From Streptomyces mobaraensis (lineage in GTDB: Bacteria > Actinomycetota > Actinomycetes > Streptomycetales > Streptomycetaceae): a stretch of 64,000 nucleotides of DNA. Position numbers and translations under genes: made by a program. The stretch spans positions 1,736,001-1,800,000 of the forward strand of contig NZ_CP083590.1 of the NCBI RefSeq assembly GCF_020099395.1, read 5' to 3'. The notes beneath the pieces were generated by a model, which had not been told where the DNA came from, searched no databases, and saw nothing but the letters and a program-made list of their open reading frames with translations. Below, in pieces: positions 7,643-14,797 of this stretch (the first letter of the stretch is position 1; each line of letters starts with the position of its first letter).

Positions 7643-8830
7643 ATGCGCACCACCGTCGGCATCATCGGAGCCGGCCCCGCCGGACTGCTGCTCGCCCGGC
7701 TGCTGCGCCGGGCGGGCGTCGACTGCGTGGTGCTGGAGGCGCGCGACCGGGAGTACGTCGAGCGCCGGCAGCGGGCCGCGCTGCTGGAGCAGGGCGCGGT
7801 GGACGTGCTGCGGGCCTGCGGCGCCGCGGACCGGCTGGACCGGGAGGGCGTCCGGCACGACGGCTTCGAGCTGCGGCACCGCGGGCGGCAGCAGCGGTTC
7901 GGGGTCGCGGCGCTGACCGGCGGCCGGGCGAACACGCTCTACCCGCAGACCGAGATCGTCAAGGACCTGATCGCGCTGGTGACGGCCGGCGGCACGCCTC
8001 TGCTGTTCGAGTCCCCGGTGACCGCGGTCGAGGGGCTCGACGGCGACCGGCCGGTGCTCCGGTACACCCGCGACGGCCGCGAGGAGACCCTGGAGTGCTC
8101 CTACGTGGCGGGCTGCGACGGCTCGTTCGGCGCCGCCCGCCGGGCACTGCTCGCCACCGGCGCGGCCCGGCTGCACGAGCGCGTCTACCCGTACGCGTGG
8201 CTGGGCGTCTTCGCCGACGCGCCGCCCGCCTCCGACGAGTTGATCCTCTCCGGGCACGAGCGCGGCTTCGCCCTGCACAGCATGCGGTCGCCGGAGATCT
8301 CCCGGCACTACCTCCAGGTCCCGGCCGGCACCGTGCCGGAGGACTGGCCCGACGACCGGATGTGGGCCGAGCTCGACGCCCGGCTGGCCGTCCCCGGCCA
8401 CCCCCTCCACCACGGCCCGGTGACGGCCAAGGCCGTGATCCCGCTGCGCGGCCAGGTCGTCGAACCGATGCGGTACGGGCGGCTGCTGCTGGCCGGGGAC
8501 GCCGCGCACCTCGTCCCGCCCACCGGCGCCAAGGGCCTCAACCTGGCCTTCGCGGACGTCGTCACGATGGCCCGGGGCCTCGCCCACCGACGGCGGACCG
8601 GCTCGACCGCGCTCCTGGACCGCTACTCGGAGCTGTGCCTGCGCCGGGTGTGGCAGGTACAGGAGTTCTCGCACGCCATGACCCTGCTGCTGCACGCGGC
8701 GCCGGACGCCGACGCCTACGAGCGACGACTGCGCACGGCCCGGCTCGACCGGCTGACGGGACCCACCGCCGCGGCGGCCGAGTTCGCGGAGAACTACGCG
8801 GGGCTGCCGATGGACGCGCCCCTCATCTGA
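7643..8830 (+). CDS. pobA: 4-hydroxybenzoate 3-monooxygenase (PHBH)
   Basis: 395 residues, the standard length for p-hydroxybenzoate hydroxylase, a cytoplasmic FAD enzyme making protocatechuate with NAD(P)H and oxygen. The Rossmann motif GIIGAGPAGLLLARLL is at residues 6-21. The DG motif is in VAGCDGSFGAARR, the substrate and NADPH segment in SMRSPEISRHYLQVP (Ser and Arg as in PobA), and the second FAD motif in LAGDAAHLVPPTGAKGLNLA. The ATG has GAGAGGC upstream. It follows the thiolase with 34 bases between and is probably co-transcribed. A palindromic repeat element ends the unit. Confidence 0.9.
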   Translation: MRTTVGIIGAGPAGLLLARLLRRAGVDCVVLEARDREYVERRQRAALLEQGAVDVLRACGAADRLDREGVRHDGFELRHRGRQQRFGVAALTGGRANTLYPQTEIVKDLIALVTAGGTPLLFESPVTAVEGLDGDRPVLRYTRDGREETLECSYVAGCDGSFGAARRALLATGAARLHERVYPYAWLGVFADAPPASDELILSGHERGFALHSMRSPEISRHYLQVPAGTVPEDWPDDRMWAELDARLAVPGHPLHHGPVTAKAVIPLRGQVVEPMRYGRLLLAGDAAHLVPPTGAKGLNLAFADVVTMARGLAHRRRTGSTALLDRYSELCLRRVWQVQEFSHAMTLLLHAAPDADAYERRLRTARLDRLTGPTAAAAEFAENYAGLPMDAPLI

Positions 8831-8865
8831 CGGGCCGCCCGAGGGGTTGGCGCGGTCGCCGGGCG

Positions 8866-9046
8866 CCCCTTTCACCGTTTCCTGGGGCCGGCCCCAGACC
8901 CCCGAAAACCGCGTTCCGCGCGGTTGTCCTCAATCGCCGGATGGGCTGATGCAGCCCGTCCGGCGATTGAGGACGCGCGCCGCAGGGGCGCTCGGGGTGC
9001 GGGGGCTCGCCCCTGCGAGAAACGGTGAAAGGGAGGGACCGGGGCA
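8866..9046. repeat. Dispersed palindromic intergenic element, copy 1 (no nested module)
   Basis: About 180 bp between the convergent pobA and hemE genes. It opens with TTTCACCGTTTC and closes with GAAACGGTGAAA then GGGACCGGGGCA. Its core, 8928-8972, pairs two arms of about 20 bases. Compared with copies 2-4 the core has A changed to T in one arm and T to A in the other, a compensated pair. The left terminal repeat is degenerate. It probably also serves as terminator for both genes. Confidence 0.8.
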
Positions 9047-9054
9047 ACACCCCG

Positions 9055-10119
9055 CTAGCGCGCCGTGCGCTCGTGCACGAACTCCACCAGCCGCGTCAGG
9101 GCGGCCGGGTCCGTGGTGGGCAGGACACCGTGGCCGAGGTTGAAGACGTGCCCCTCCAGGCCGCGGGCGGCCTCCAGGATCTCGGCCGCCTTGGCCTCCA
9201 CCGCCTCGCGCGGGGCGAACAGGACGGCCGGGTCCAGGTTGCCCTGGATCGCCTTGCCGGGGCCGACGCGCCGGGCCGCCTCGTCCAGCGGCACCCGCCA
9301 GTCCGCGCCCACGACGTCCGCGCCCGCCTCGCCCATGAGACCGAGCAGCTCGCCCGTTCCCACGCCGAAGTGGATGCGGGGCACGCCGTAGCCCGCGACG
9401 GCGTCGAAGACCTTGGCGGAGGCCGGCATGACGTGCCGGCGGTAGTCGGCCGGGGCCAGGGCGCCGACCCAGGAGTCGAAGAGCTGGACCGCGGAGGCGC
9501 CCGCCTCGATCTGCACCTTCAGGAAGGCCGCGGTGATGTCCGCGAGCCGGTCCATCAGGTCGGCCCAGAGCTCCGGATCGCCGTACATCAGCGCCTTGGT
9601 GTGCTCGTGGTTGCGCGAGGGGCCGCCCTCGACCAGGTAGCTGGCCAGGGTGAAGGGGGCGCCGGCGAAGCCGATGAGCGGGGTGGCGCCCAGCTCGGCG
9701 GTGAGCATCCGGACGGCCTCGGTCACGTAGGAGACGTCGCCGGCCTCCAGCGGGCGCAGCCGCTCCAGGTCGGCGCGGGTGCGGATCGGCCGCTCGACGA
9801 CCGGGCCGACGCCGGGCTTGATGTCGAGGTCGATGCCGATGGCCTTCAGCGGCACCACGATGTCGCTGAAGAAGATGGCGGCGTCCACGTTGTGCCGGCG
9901 CACCGGCTGGAGCGTGATCTCGGTGACCAGCTCGGGCCGCATGCAGGACTCCAGCATGGGGATGCCCTCGCGGACCTTGCGGTACTCGGGGAGCGAGCGG
10001 CCCGCCTGCCGCATGAACCACACCGGCGTGTGCGGCACGGGCTCGCGCCGGCACGCCCGCAGGAACGCCGAATCGTATGCCGCGCCGCGGCCCGTCTGCT
10101 GCTCGCCCATCTCACTCAT
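9055..10119 (-). CDS. hemE: Uroporphyrinogen III decarboxylase
   Basis: 354 residues, full length. HemE removes four carboxyl groups from uroporphyrinogen III to give coproporphyrinogen III, the substrate of the HemY module 3 kb away. The family signature is present: [19 protein letters not shown] near the N terminus for substrate binding, the conserved Asp in [24 protein letters not shown], and the C-terminal [13 protein letters not shown]. The start ATG at 10119 faces the DUF3000 gene across a 91-bp divergent promoter. It converges on pobA with repeat copy 1 between. Cytoplasmic, monocistronic by context. Confidence 0.95.
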   Translation of the reverse strand: MSEMGEQQTGRGAAYDSAFLRACRREPVPHTPVWFMRQAGRSLPEYRKVREGIPMLESCMRPELVTEITLQPVRRHNVDAAIFFSDIVVPLKAIGIDLDIKPGVGPVVERPIRTRADLERLRPLEAGDVSYVTEAVRMLTAELGATPLIGFAGAPFTLASYLVEGGPSRNHEHTKALMYGDPELWADLMDRLADITAAFLKVQIEAGASAVQLFDSWVGALAPADYRRHVMPASAKVFDAVAGYGVPRIHFGVGTGELLGLMGEAGADVVGADWRVPLDEAARRVGPGKAIQGNLDPAVLFAPREAVEAKAAEILEAARGLEGHVFNLGHGVLPTTDPAALTRLVEFVHERTAR

Positions 10120-10210
10120 GCCCCAAATCTTCGCACGGGCCGAACGAGTGACCCGCGCATGTGGGTGTCCCTACCCGGAACCGGGGGTCGTTCCGCCTAG
10201 TCTTCCGGGC

Positions 10211-10858
10211 ATGGCTGCGGCGCACGGACACCACGAGGACAGTCCGGACGACGTGGGTGGGGAGGGTTCCCCGTCCGTCTTCCGGCAGGCGGTCGCCGGG
10301 CTGCAGGGCGTGCTCCTGCGGCCCGAGATCGAACTCGACGCCACCCCGCCGCCCCAGCGGCTGGCCCCCTTCTCCTACGCACTGGAGGCGGCGGTCGTGG
10401 TGGACGACGAGGAACTGGCGGACGGGCGGCTGATCCTGCTGCACGATCCGGCCGGGCACGACGCGTGGGGCGGCACTTTCCGCCTGGTCACGCTGGTGCA
10501 CGCGGATCTGGAGGAGGAGATGGCGGCGGACCCGCTGCTGCCGGAGGTGTGCTGGTCCTGGCTGACCGGGGCGCTGGAGGCGCGCCGGGTGCCGTACGCG
10601 GCGCCGAGCGGCACGGTGACGCGGGCGGGCTCGCACTACTTCGGGGGCCTGCGGGAGCGTCCGCCGTCCACCCAGATCGAGATCCGCGCGTCGTGGTCGC
10701 CGATCGAGCCGGGCGGGCAGGGGGCCGTTCCGGACACCGCGGCGCACCTGTCGGCCTGGTGCGACCTGCTCTGCCAGATCGCGGGGCTGCCGCCGGGCGG
10801 GGCCCCGGAGGCCGGGATCGTGACGCTGCCGCAGCGCCGGGGGCCGCAGAGCCGCTGA
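10211..10858 (+). CDS. DUF3000 family protein
   Basis: 215 residues. After a charged leader, FRQAVAGLQG and RLAPFSYALEAAV, the run GRLILLHDPAGHDAWGGTFR and the tail QIAGLPPGGAPEAGIVTLPQ fit the actinobacterial DUF3000 family. It is always found near hemE in Streptomyces as far as I recall, which hints at a housekeeping role, but no activity is known. No membrane segment or signal is seen. The ATG at 10211 is chosen over an upstream frame that runs antisense through hemE. Confidence 0.8.
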   Translation: MAAAHGHHEDSPDDVGGEGSPSVFRQAVAGLQGVLLRPEIELDATPPPQRLAPFSYALEAAVVVDDEELADGRLILLHDPAGHDAWGGTFRLVTLVHADLEEEMAADPLLPEVCWSWLTGALEARRVPYAAPSGTVTRAGSHYFGGLRERPPSTQIEIRASWSPIEPGGQGAVPDTAAHLSAWCDLLCQIAGLPPGGAPEAGIVTLPQRRGPQSR

Positions 10859-11108
10859 CAGCGGGGGGTAGGAGTGCCGGGTGCCGCGCCGGGGGGCGAG
10901 CCCGGCGTGCGCCGATGCGGCCATCGGGGTGACCGCCGGGGCAACCACCCCCAGGCCGGAATTGCCCGAATTGTTACTCATCAATTCGTGATCATTCCCT
11001 AAAGCCGGGCGGTTTGTCTGCCGAAGGGACTTGTGACCCTTCCCGTACGGATCGCCCCGGCTTACCCAAAAGTCGGCACCCGTCCCCGCCACTCCCTCTG
11101 GAGGCCTG

Positions 11109-11768
11109 GTGTCCGTTCTCCTTGAGCAACCTGCGAGCCTCGCCTACCGCCCGACGAAACCGACGGCCATGGTCGTCGTCGCCGACCCCCGCGTCCGCTC
11201 CACCGTCACCCGCCACCTGTGGGCCCTGGGGGTGCGGGACGTGATCGAGGCATCGTCCATCGCGGAAGCCCGCCCCCGCATCGGCAGTCCGCGCGACATC
11301 TGCGTCGCCGACGTCCACCTCCCCGACGGCTCCGGCCTGACCCTGCTGTCCGAGACCCGCGCCGCGGGCTGGCCCAACGGGCTCGCCCTCTCCGCCGCCG
11401 ACGACATCGGCGCCGTGCGCAACGCCCTGGCGGGCGGCGTCAAAGGCTATGTCGTCACCGGAACCCGCACCAACCTCGGCGTGCCCGGCCGCCCCGGGCT
11501 CTCCCCGATCGGCGCCGCGGCCGCGCGGATGCAGCGCCGCCCTCCCGGCGCGCCCGGCCACCCCGGCGGCTACCGCGAACTGTCCGGCCGTGAGGTCGAG
11601 GTCCTGCGGCTGGTTGCGGAGGGCCAGTCGAACAAGGCCATCGGCGTCTCGATGGGCCTCTCGGCGCTCACCGTCAAAAGCCACCTCGCCCGCATCGCCC
11701 GCAAGCTGGGCACCGGCGACCGGGCCGGAATGGTCGCCGTCGCCCTGCGCACCGGCATCATCCACTGA
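11109..11768 (+). CDS. Response regulator with LuxR-type HTH
   Basis: 219 residues from a GTG behind CTGGAGG. An N-terminal receiver-like domain spans roughly residues 20-115. It keeps the phospho-acceptor region CVADVHLPDGSG and the Lys in GGVKGYV but has a single acidic residue after the first strand (VVVADPRV) instead of the usual pair. A proline/glycine linker leads to a LuxR-type HTH at about 155-215: LSGREVEVLRLVAEGQSNKA then VKSHLARIARKLG. No sensor kinase is adjacent, so it is an orphan regulator that may not depend on phosphorylation. A perfect hairpin follows the stop. Confidence 0.85.
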   Translation: MSVLLEQPASLAYRPTKPTAMVVVADPRVRSTVTRHLWALGVRDVIEASSIAEARPRIGSPRDICVADVHLPDGSGLTLLSETRAAGWPNGLALSAADDIGAVRNALAGGVKGYVVTGTRTNLGVPGRPGLSPIGAAAARMQRRPPGAPGHPGGYRELSGREVEVLRLVAEGQSNKAIGVSMGLSALTVKSHLARIARKLGTGDRAGMVAVALRTGIIH

Positions 11769-11785
11769 CCCCGCCCGCCCCCCAC

Positions 11786-11815
11786 GCCCGCCGACGGAAC
11801 GTTCCGTCGGCGGGC
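11786..11815. terminator. 30-base perfect palindrome, terminator
   Basis: The two 15-base arms are fully complementary with no loop bases to spare and the right arm is followed by TTCCGTC. It sits 17 bases after the response-regulator stop and 28 bases before the ribonuclease D start. Confidence 0.75.
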
Positions 11816-11843
11816 TTCCGTCATCCCCGGATACCCTTGACCG

Positions 11844-13121
11844 GTGACCGACGCCCAAGACACCGCAGCAGACCCACCACTGCGAACCACCGGGGGCGGC
11901 CCCCCGGACGACGTCGAATCGGCGCCGATCCCTTTGCTGGAACCACGTGAGGGCATCCCGCCGGTCGTCGCCGACCGCGACGCCCTGGCCGCCGTCGTCG
12001 CCGCCTTCGCCGGGGGCCGCGGGCCCGTGGCCGTCGACGCCGAGCGCGCCTCCGGCTACCGGTACGGACAGCGCGCCTACCTCGTCCAGCTCCGCCGCGA
12101 AGGCGCCGGCTCGGCCCTGATCGACCCCGTCGGCTGCCCCGACCTCTCCACGCTCGGCGAGGCCATCGGCGACGCCGAGTGGGTCCTGCACGCCGCCACC
12201 CAGGACCTCCCCTGCCTCCGCGAGATAGGGATGACACCGGCCCGGCTCTTCGACACCGAGCTGGCCGGACGGCTCGCCGGGTTCGCGCGGGTGGGACTCG
12301 GCGCCATGGTCGAGAACGTCCTCGGCTACGCCCTGGAGAAGGGCCACTCGGCCGTCGACTGGTCCACCCGCCCGCTGCCCGAGCCCTGGCTGCGCTACGC
12401 CGCGCTCGACGTGGAGCTGCTGGTCGACCTGCGCAACGCGCTGGAGAAGGAACTCGACCGGCAGGGCAAGCTGGAGTGGGCCCACCAGGAGTTCGACGCC
12501 ATCGCCGCCGCGCCGCCGGCCCCGCCGCGCAAGGACCCCTGGCGGCGCACCTCCGGCATGCACAAGGTGCGCCGGCGCCGGCAGATGGCCGTCGTCCGCG
12601 AACTGTGGACCGCGCGCGACCAGGTCGCGCAGAAGCGCGACGTCTCGCCGGGCAAGGTGCTCGGCGACGGCGCGATCATCGAGGCCGCGTTGAACATGCC
12701 GCCCAACGCGCACGCGCTGGCCGCGCTGCCCGGCTTCGGGCCGCGCATGAGCCGCCGTCAGCTGGAGCAGTGGCAGGCGGCGGTGGACCGGGCGCGGGCC
12801 GTGCCCGAGTCCGAACTCCCACAGCCCGGGCAGCCGCTGACCGGGCCGCCTCCGCCGCGGGCCTGGGCGGACAAGGATCCCGTCGCGGCGGCGCGGTTGT
12901 CGGCGGCGCGGGCTGCCGTGTCGGCGTTGGCGGAGCGGTTGACGATGCCTCAGGAGAATCTGATCACGCCGGATACGGTGCGGCGGGTTTGCTGGGAGCC
13001 GCCGCGGGATCTTTCGCCGGAGGCCGTCGCCGCCGCCCTCGCCGGGCATGGGGCTCGGCCCTGGCAGGTGGAGCAGGTGACGCCGGTGCTTGTCCGCGCG
13101 CTGCGGGAGGCTTCTGTCTGA
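11844..13121 (+). CDS. rnd: Ribonuclease D-like 3'-5' exonuclease with HRDC domain
   Basis: 425 residues from the GTG at 11844. The DEDD exonuclease domain is in the first half: VAVDAERA (Exo I), LHAATQDLPCL (Exo II) and YAALDVELLVDL (Exo III with the Tyr of the DEDDy type). An HRDC nucleic-acid-binding domain follows at about residues 230-310 (RRRQMAVVRELWTARDQVA, then LPGFGPRMSRRQ). The C-terminal 100 residues are actinobacterial. RNase D trims structured RNA 3' ends such as tRNA precursors. It lies upstream of fadAB but is separated by a 388-bp gap holding repeat copy 2. Confidence 0.9.
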   Translation: MTDAQDTAADPPLRTTGGGPPDDVESAPIPLLEPREGIPPVVADRDALAAVVAAFAGGRGPVAVDAERASGYRYGQRAYLVQLRREGAGSALIDPVGCPDLSTLGEAIGDAEWVLHAATQDLPCLREIGMTPARLFDTELAGRLAGFARVGLGAMVENVLGYALEKGHSAVDWSTRPLPEPWLRYAALDVELLVDLRNALEKELDRQGKLEWAHQEFDAIAAAPPAPPRKDPWRRTSGMHKVRRRRQMAVVRELWTARDQVAQKRDVSPGKVLGDGAIIEAALNMPPNAHALAALPGFGPRMSRRQLEQWQAAVDRARAVPESELPQPGQPLTGPPPPRAWADKDPVAAARLSAARAAVSALAERLTMPQENLITPDTVRRVCWEPPRDLSPEAVAAALAGHGARPWQVEQVTPVLVRALREASV

Positions 13122-13140
13122 GGGGTGGTGCCCCGGCCCC

Positions 13141-13162
13141 TCCCCCAGAGGGGGCACCCCCA
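13141..13162. repeat. Nested 22-bp module, copy a
   Basis: TCCCCCAGAGGGGG, then CA, then CCCCCA. It sits between the terminal repeat and the TTCACCG segment of element 2; elements 1 and 4 lack it at this place. Confidence 0.7.
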
Positions 13163-13215
13163 TTCACCGTTTCTTGCGGGGGCGAGCCCCCGCACCCCCG
13201 AAGCGCGCTGCGCGC

Positions 13216-13237
13216 TCCCCCAGAGGGGGTGCCCCCA
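13216..13237. repeat. Nested 22-bp module, copy b
   Basis: TCCCCCAGAGGGGG, then TG, then CCCCCA. It is placed directly before GTCCTCAAACG, the start of the core arm of element 2. The corresponding junction in elements 1, 3 and 4 has no insertion. Confidence 0.7.
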
Positions 13238-13509
13238 GTCCTCAAACGCCGGACGGGCTGAATCTCAGCCCGTCCGGCGTTTGAGGACGAGCGGCGGAGC
13301 CGCGATAAGCGGGGTCTGGGGCGCAGCCCCAGGAAACGGCGAAGGGGCGGGACCGGGGCACAACCCACCAGATGTGACGTTCGCCGCTCCCGCCAGGGGG
13401 GCTGTGCAGCCTGGTTACCCGTAAGTAGCATGAGGTGGTCAGCCCGCACCGCGGCGGAGCCGTATCGGCATGCCCGCGCGCAGCGATCCGCACCTGGAGG
13501 AGAGCCAAC

Positions 13510-14724
13510 GTGCCTCGTACCGCTAGGGACGTCGTTTTCGTCGACGGCGTCCGCACCCCGTTCGGCAAGGCGGGCCCGAAGGGCATCTACCACGAGACCC
13601 GCGCCGACGACCTCGTCATCAAGTGCATCCGTGAGCTGCTGCGCCGGAATCCGAACCTGGACCCCGCCAAGATCGACGAGGTCGCCATCGCCGCGACCAC
13701 GCAGATCGGCGACCAGGGCCTGACCCTGGGCCGTACGGCCGGCATGCTCGCGGGCCTGCCGCAGACCGTGCCCGGCATGTCCATCGACCGCATGTGCGCC
13801 GGTGCCATGACCGCCGTGACGACCGTCGCCGGCGGCGTCGCCTTCGGCGCGTACGACGTCGCCCTCGCCGGCGGCGTCGAGCACATGGGCCGCCACCCGA
13901 TGGGCGAGGGCGTCGACCCCAACCCGCGCTTCCTCTCGGAGAAGCTGGTCGACGAGTCCGCCCTGGTCATGGGGATGACGGCGGAGAACCTGCACGACCG
14001 CTACCCGCAGCTCACCAAGGAGCGCGCGGACGCCTACGCGGTCCGCAGCCAGGAGAAGGCCGCCAAGGCGTACGCCGACGGCAAGATCCAGGCCGACCTG
14101 GTGCCGATCTCCGTGCGCCGCACCACGCCCGAGGGCGGGGAGCTGGGCTGGGGCCTGGTCACGGCCGACGAGCCGATGCGCCCGGGCACCACGATGGAGG
14201 GCCTGGCCAACCTCAAGACGCCGTTCCGCCCGCACGGCCGGGTCACCCCGGGCAACGCCTCGGGCCTCAACGACGGCGCCACCGCCTCGCTGATCGCCGC
14301 CGAGGACGTGGCGCGCGAGCTGGGCCTGCCGGTCCGGATGCGCCTCGTCTCGTACGCCTTCGTCGGCGTCGAGCCCGAGGTCATGGGCTACGGCCCGATC
14401 CCGGCGACCGAGAAGGCCCTCGCCAAGGCCGGCCTGTCGATCGACGACATCGGCCTGTTCGAGCTCAACGAGGCGTACGCCGTGCAGGTGCTCGCGCTCC
14501 TGGACCACTACGGCATCGCGGACGACGACCCGCGCGTCAACCAGTACGGCGGCGCGATCGCGTTCGGCCACCCGCTGGCCTCCTCCGGCGTGCGGCTGAT
14601 GACCCAGCTGGCCCGGCAGTTCGAGGAGCAGCCGCACGTCCGCTACGGCCTCACCTCGATGTGTGTGGGCCTCGGCATGGGCGGAACGGTCATCTGGGAG
14701 AACCCCCACTGGGAGGGCAAGTGA
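13510..14724 (+). CDS. fadA: Acetyl-CoA C-acyltransferase (beta-oxidation thiolase, FadA type)
   Basis: 404 residues from a GTG with GGAGGAG upstream. The acyl-accepting Cys is in DRMCAGAMT, the His in AFGHPLASSG and the second Cys in MCVGLGMGG, as in trifunctional-type thiolases. It cleaves 3-ketoacyl-CoA to acetyl-CoA and a shortened acyl-CoA. The next gene, 73 bases downstream, encodes the hydratase/dehydrogenase subunit, so the two form the beta-oxidation complex. The spacer between them is rich in GAGCGAGC/TTCGCGAGC short repeats. From memory this pair corresponds to SCO6027-SCO6026. Confidence 0.92.
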   Translation: MPRTARDVVFVDGVRTPFGKAGPKGIYHETRADDLVIKCIRELLRRNPNLDPAKIDEVAIAATTQIGDQGLTLGRTAGMLAGLPQTVPGMSIDRMCAGAMTAVTTVAGGVAFGAYDVALAGGVEHMGRHPMGEGVDPNPRFLSEKLVDESALVMGMTAENLHDRYPQLTKERADAYAVRSQEKAAKAYADGKIQADLVPISVRRTTPEGGELGWGLVTADEPMRPGTTMEGLANLKTPFRPHGRVTPGNASGLNDGATASLIAAEDVARELGLPVRMRLVSYAFVGVEPEVMGYGPIPATEKALAKAGLSIDDIGLFELNEAYAVQVLALLDHYGIADDDPRVNQYGGAIAFGHPLASSGVRLMTQLARQFEEQPHVRYGLTSMCVGLGMGGTVIWENPHWEGK

Positions 14725-14797
14725 GCGAGCTTCGCGAGCGAACAGTGAAAAGGGGCAGCACGAGCGAATGCTCGAGCGAGCGAAGCGAGGGAGCGGC

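Larger units (their letters stand above)
13128..13361. repeat. Dispersed palindromic intergenic element, copy 2 (two nested modules)
   Basis: 234 bp filling most of the 388-bp gap between ribonuclease D and fadA. The ends are imperfect terminal inverted repeats, GTGCCCCGGCCCC and GGGACCGGGGCAC. The core at 13240-13286 has two perfect 22-base arms around a 3-base loop. Two copies of a 22-bp module (13141-13162, 13216-13237) interrupt the left half. The remaining gap up to fadA carries GTTACCCGTAAG (TTAC-CC-GTAA, 13415-13424), a possible operator or promoter part. Confidence 0.85.

Noticed and set aside
14725..14797. GAGCGAGC/TTCGCGAGC repeats between fadA and fadB as a terminator
   Set aside because: Short imperfect repeats are seen but no stable long stem, and the two genes encode subunits of one complex, so read-through is more likely.
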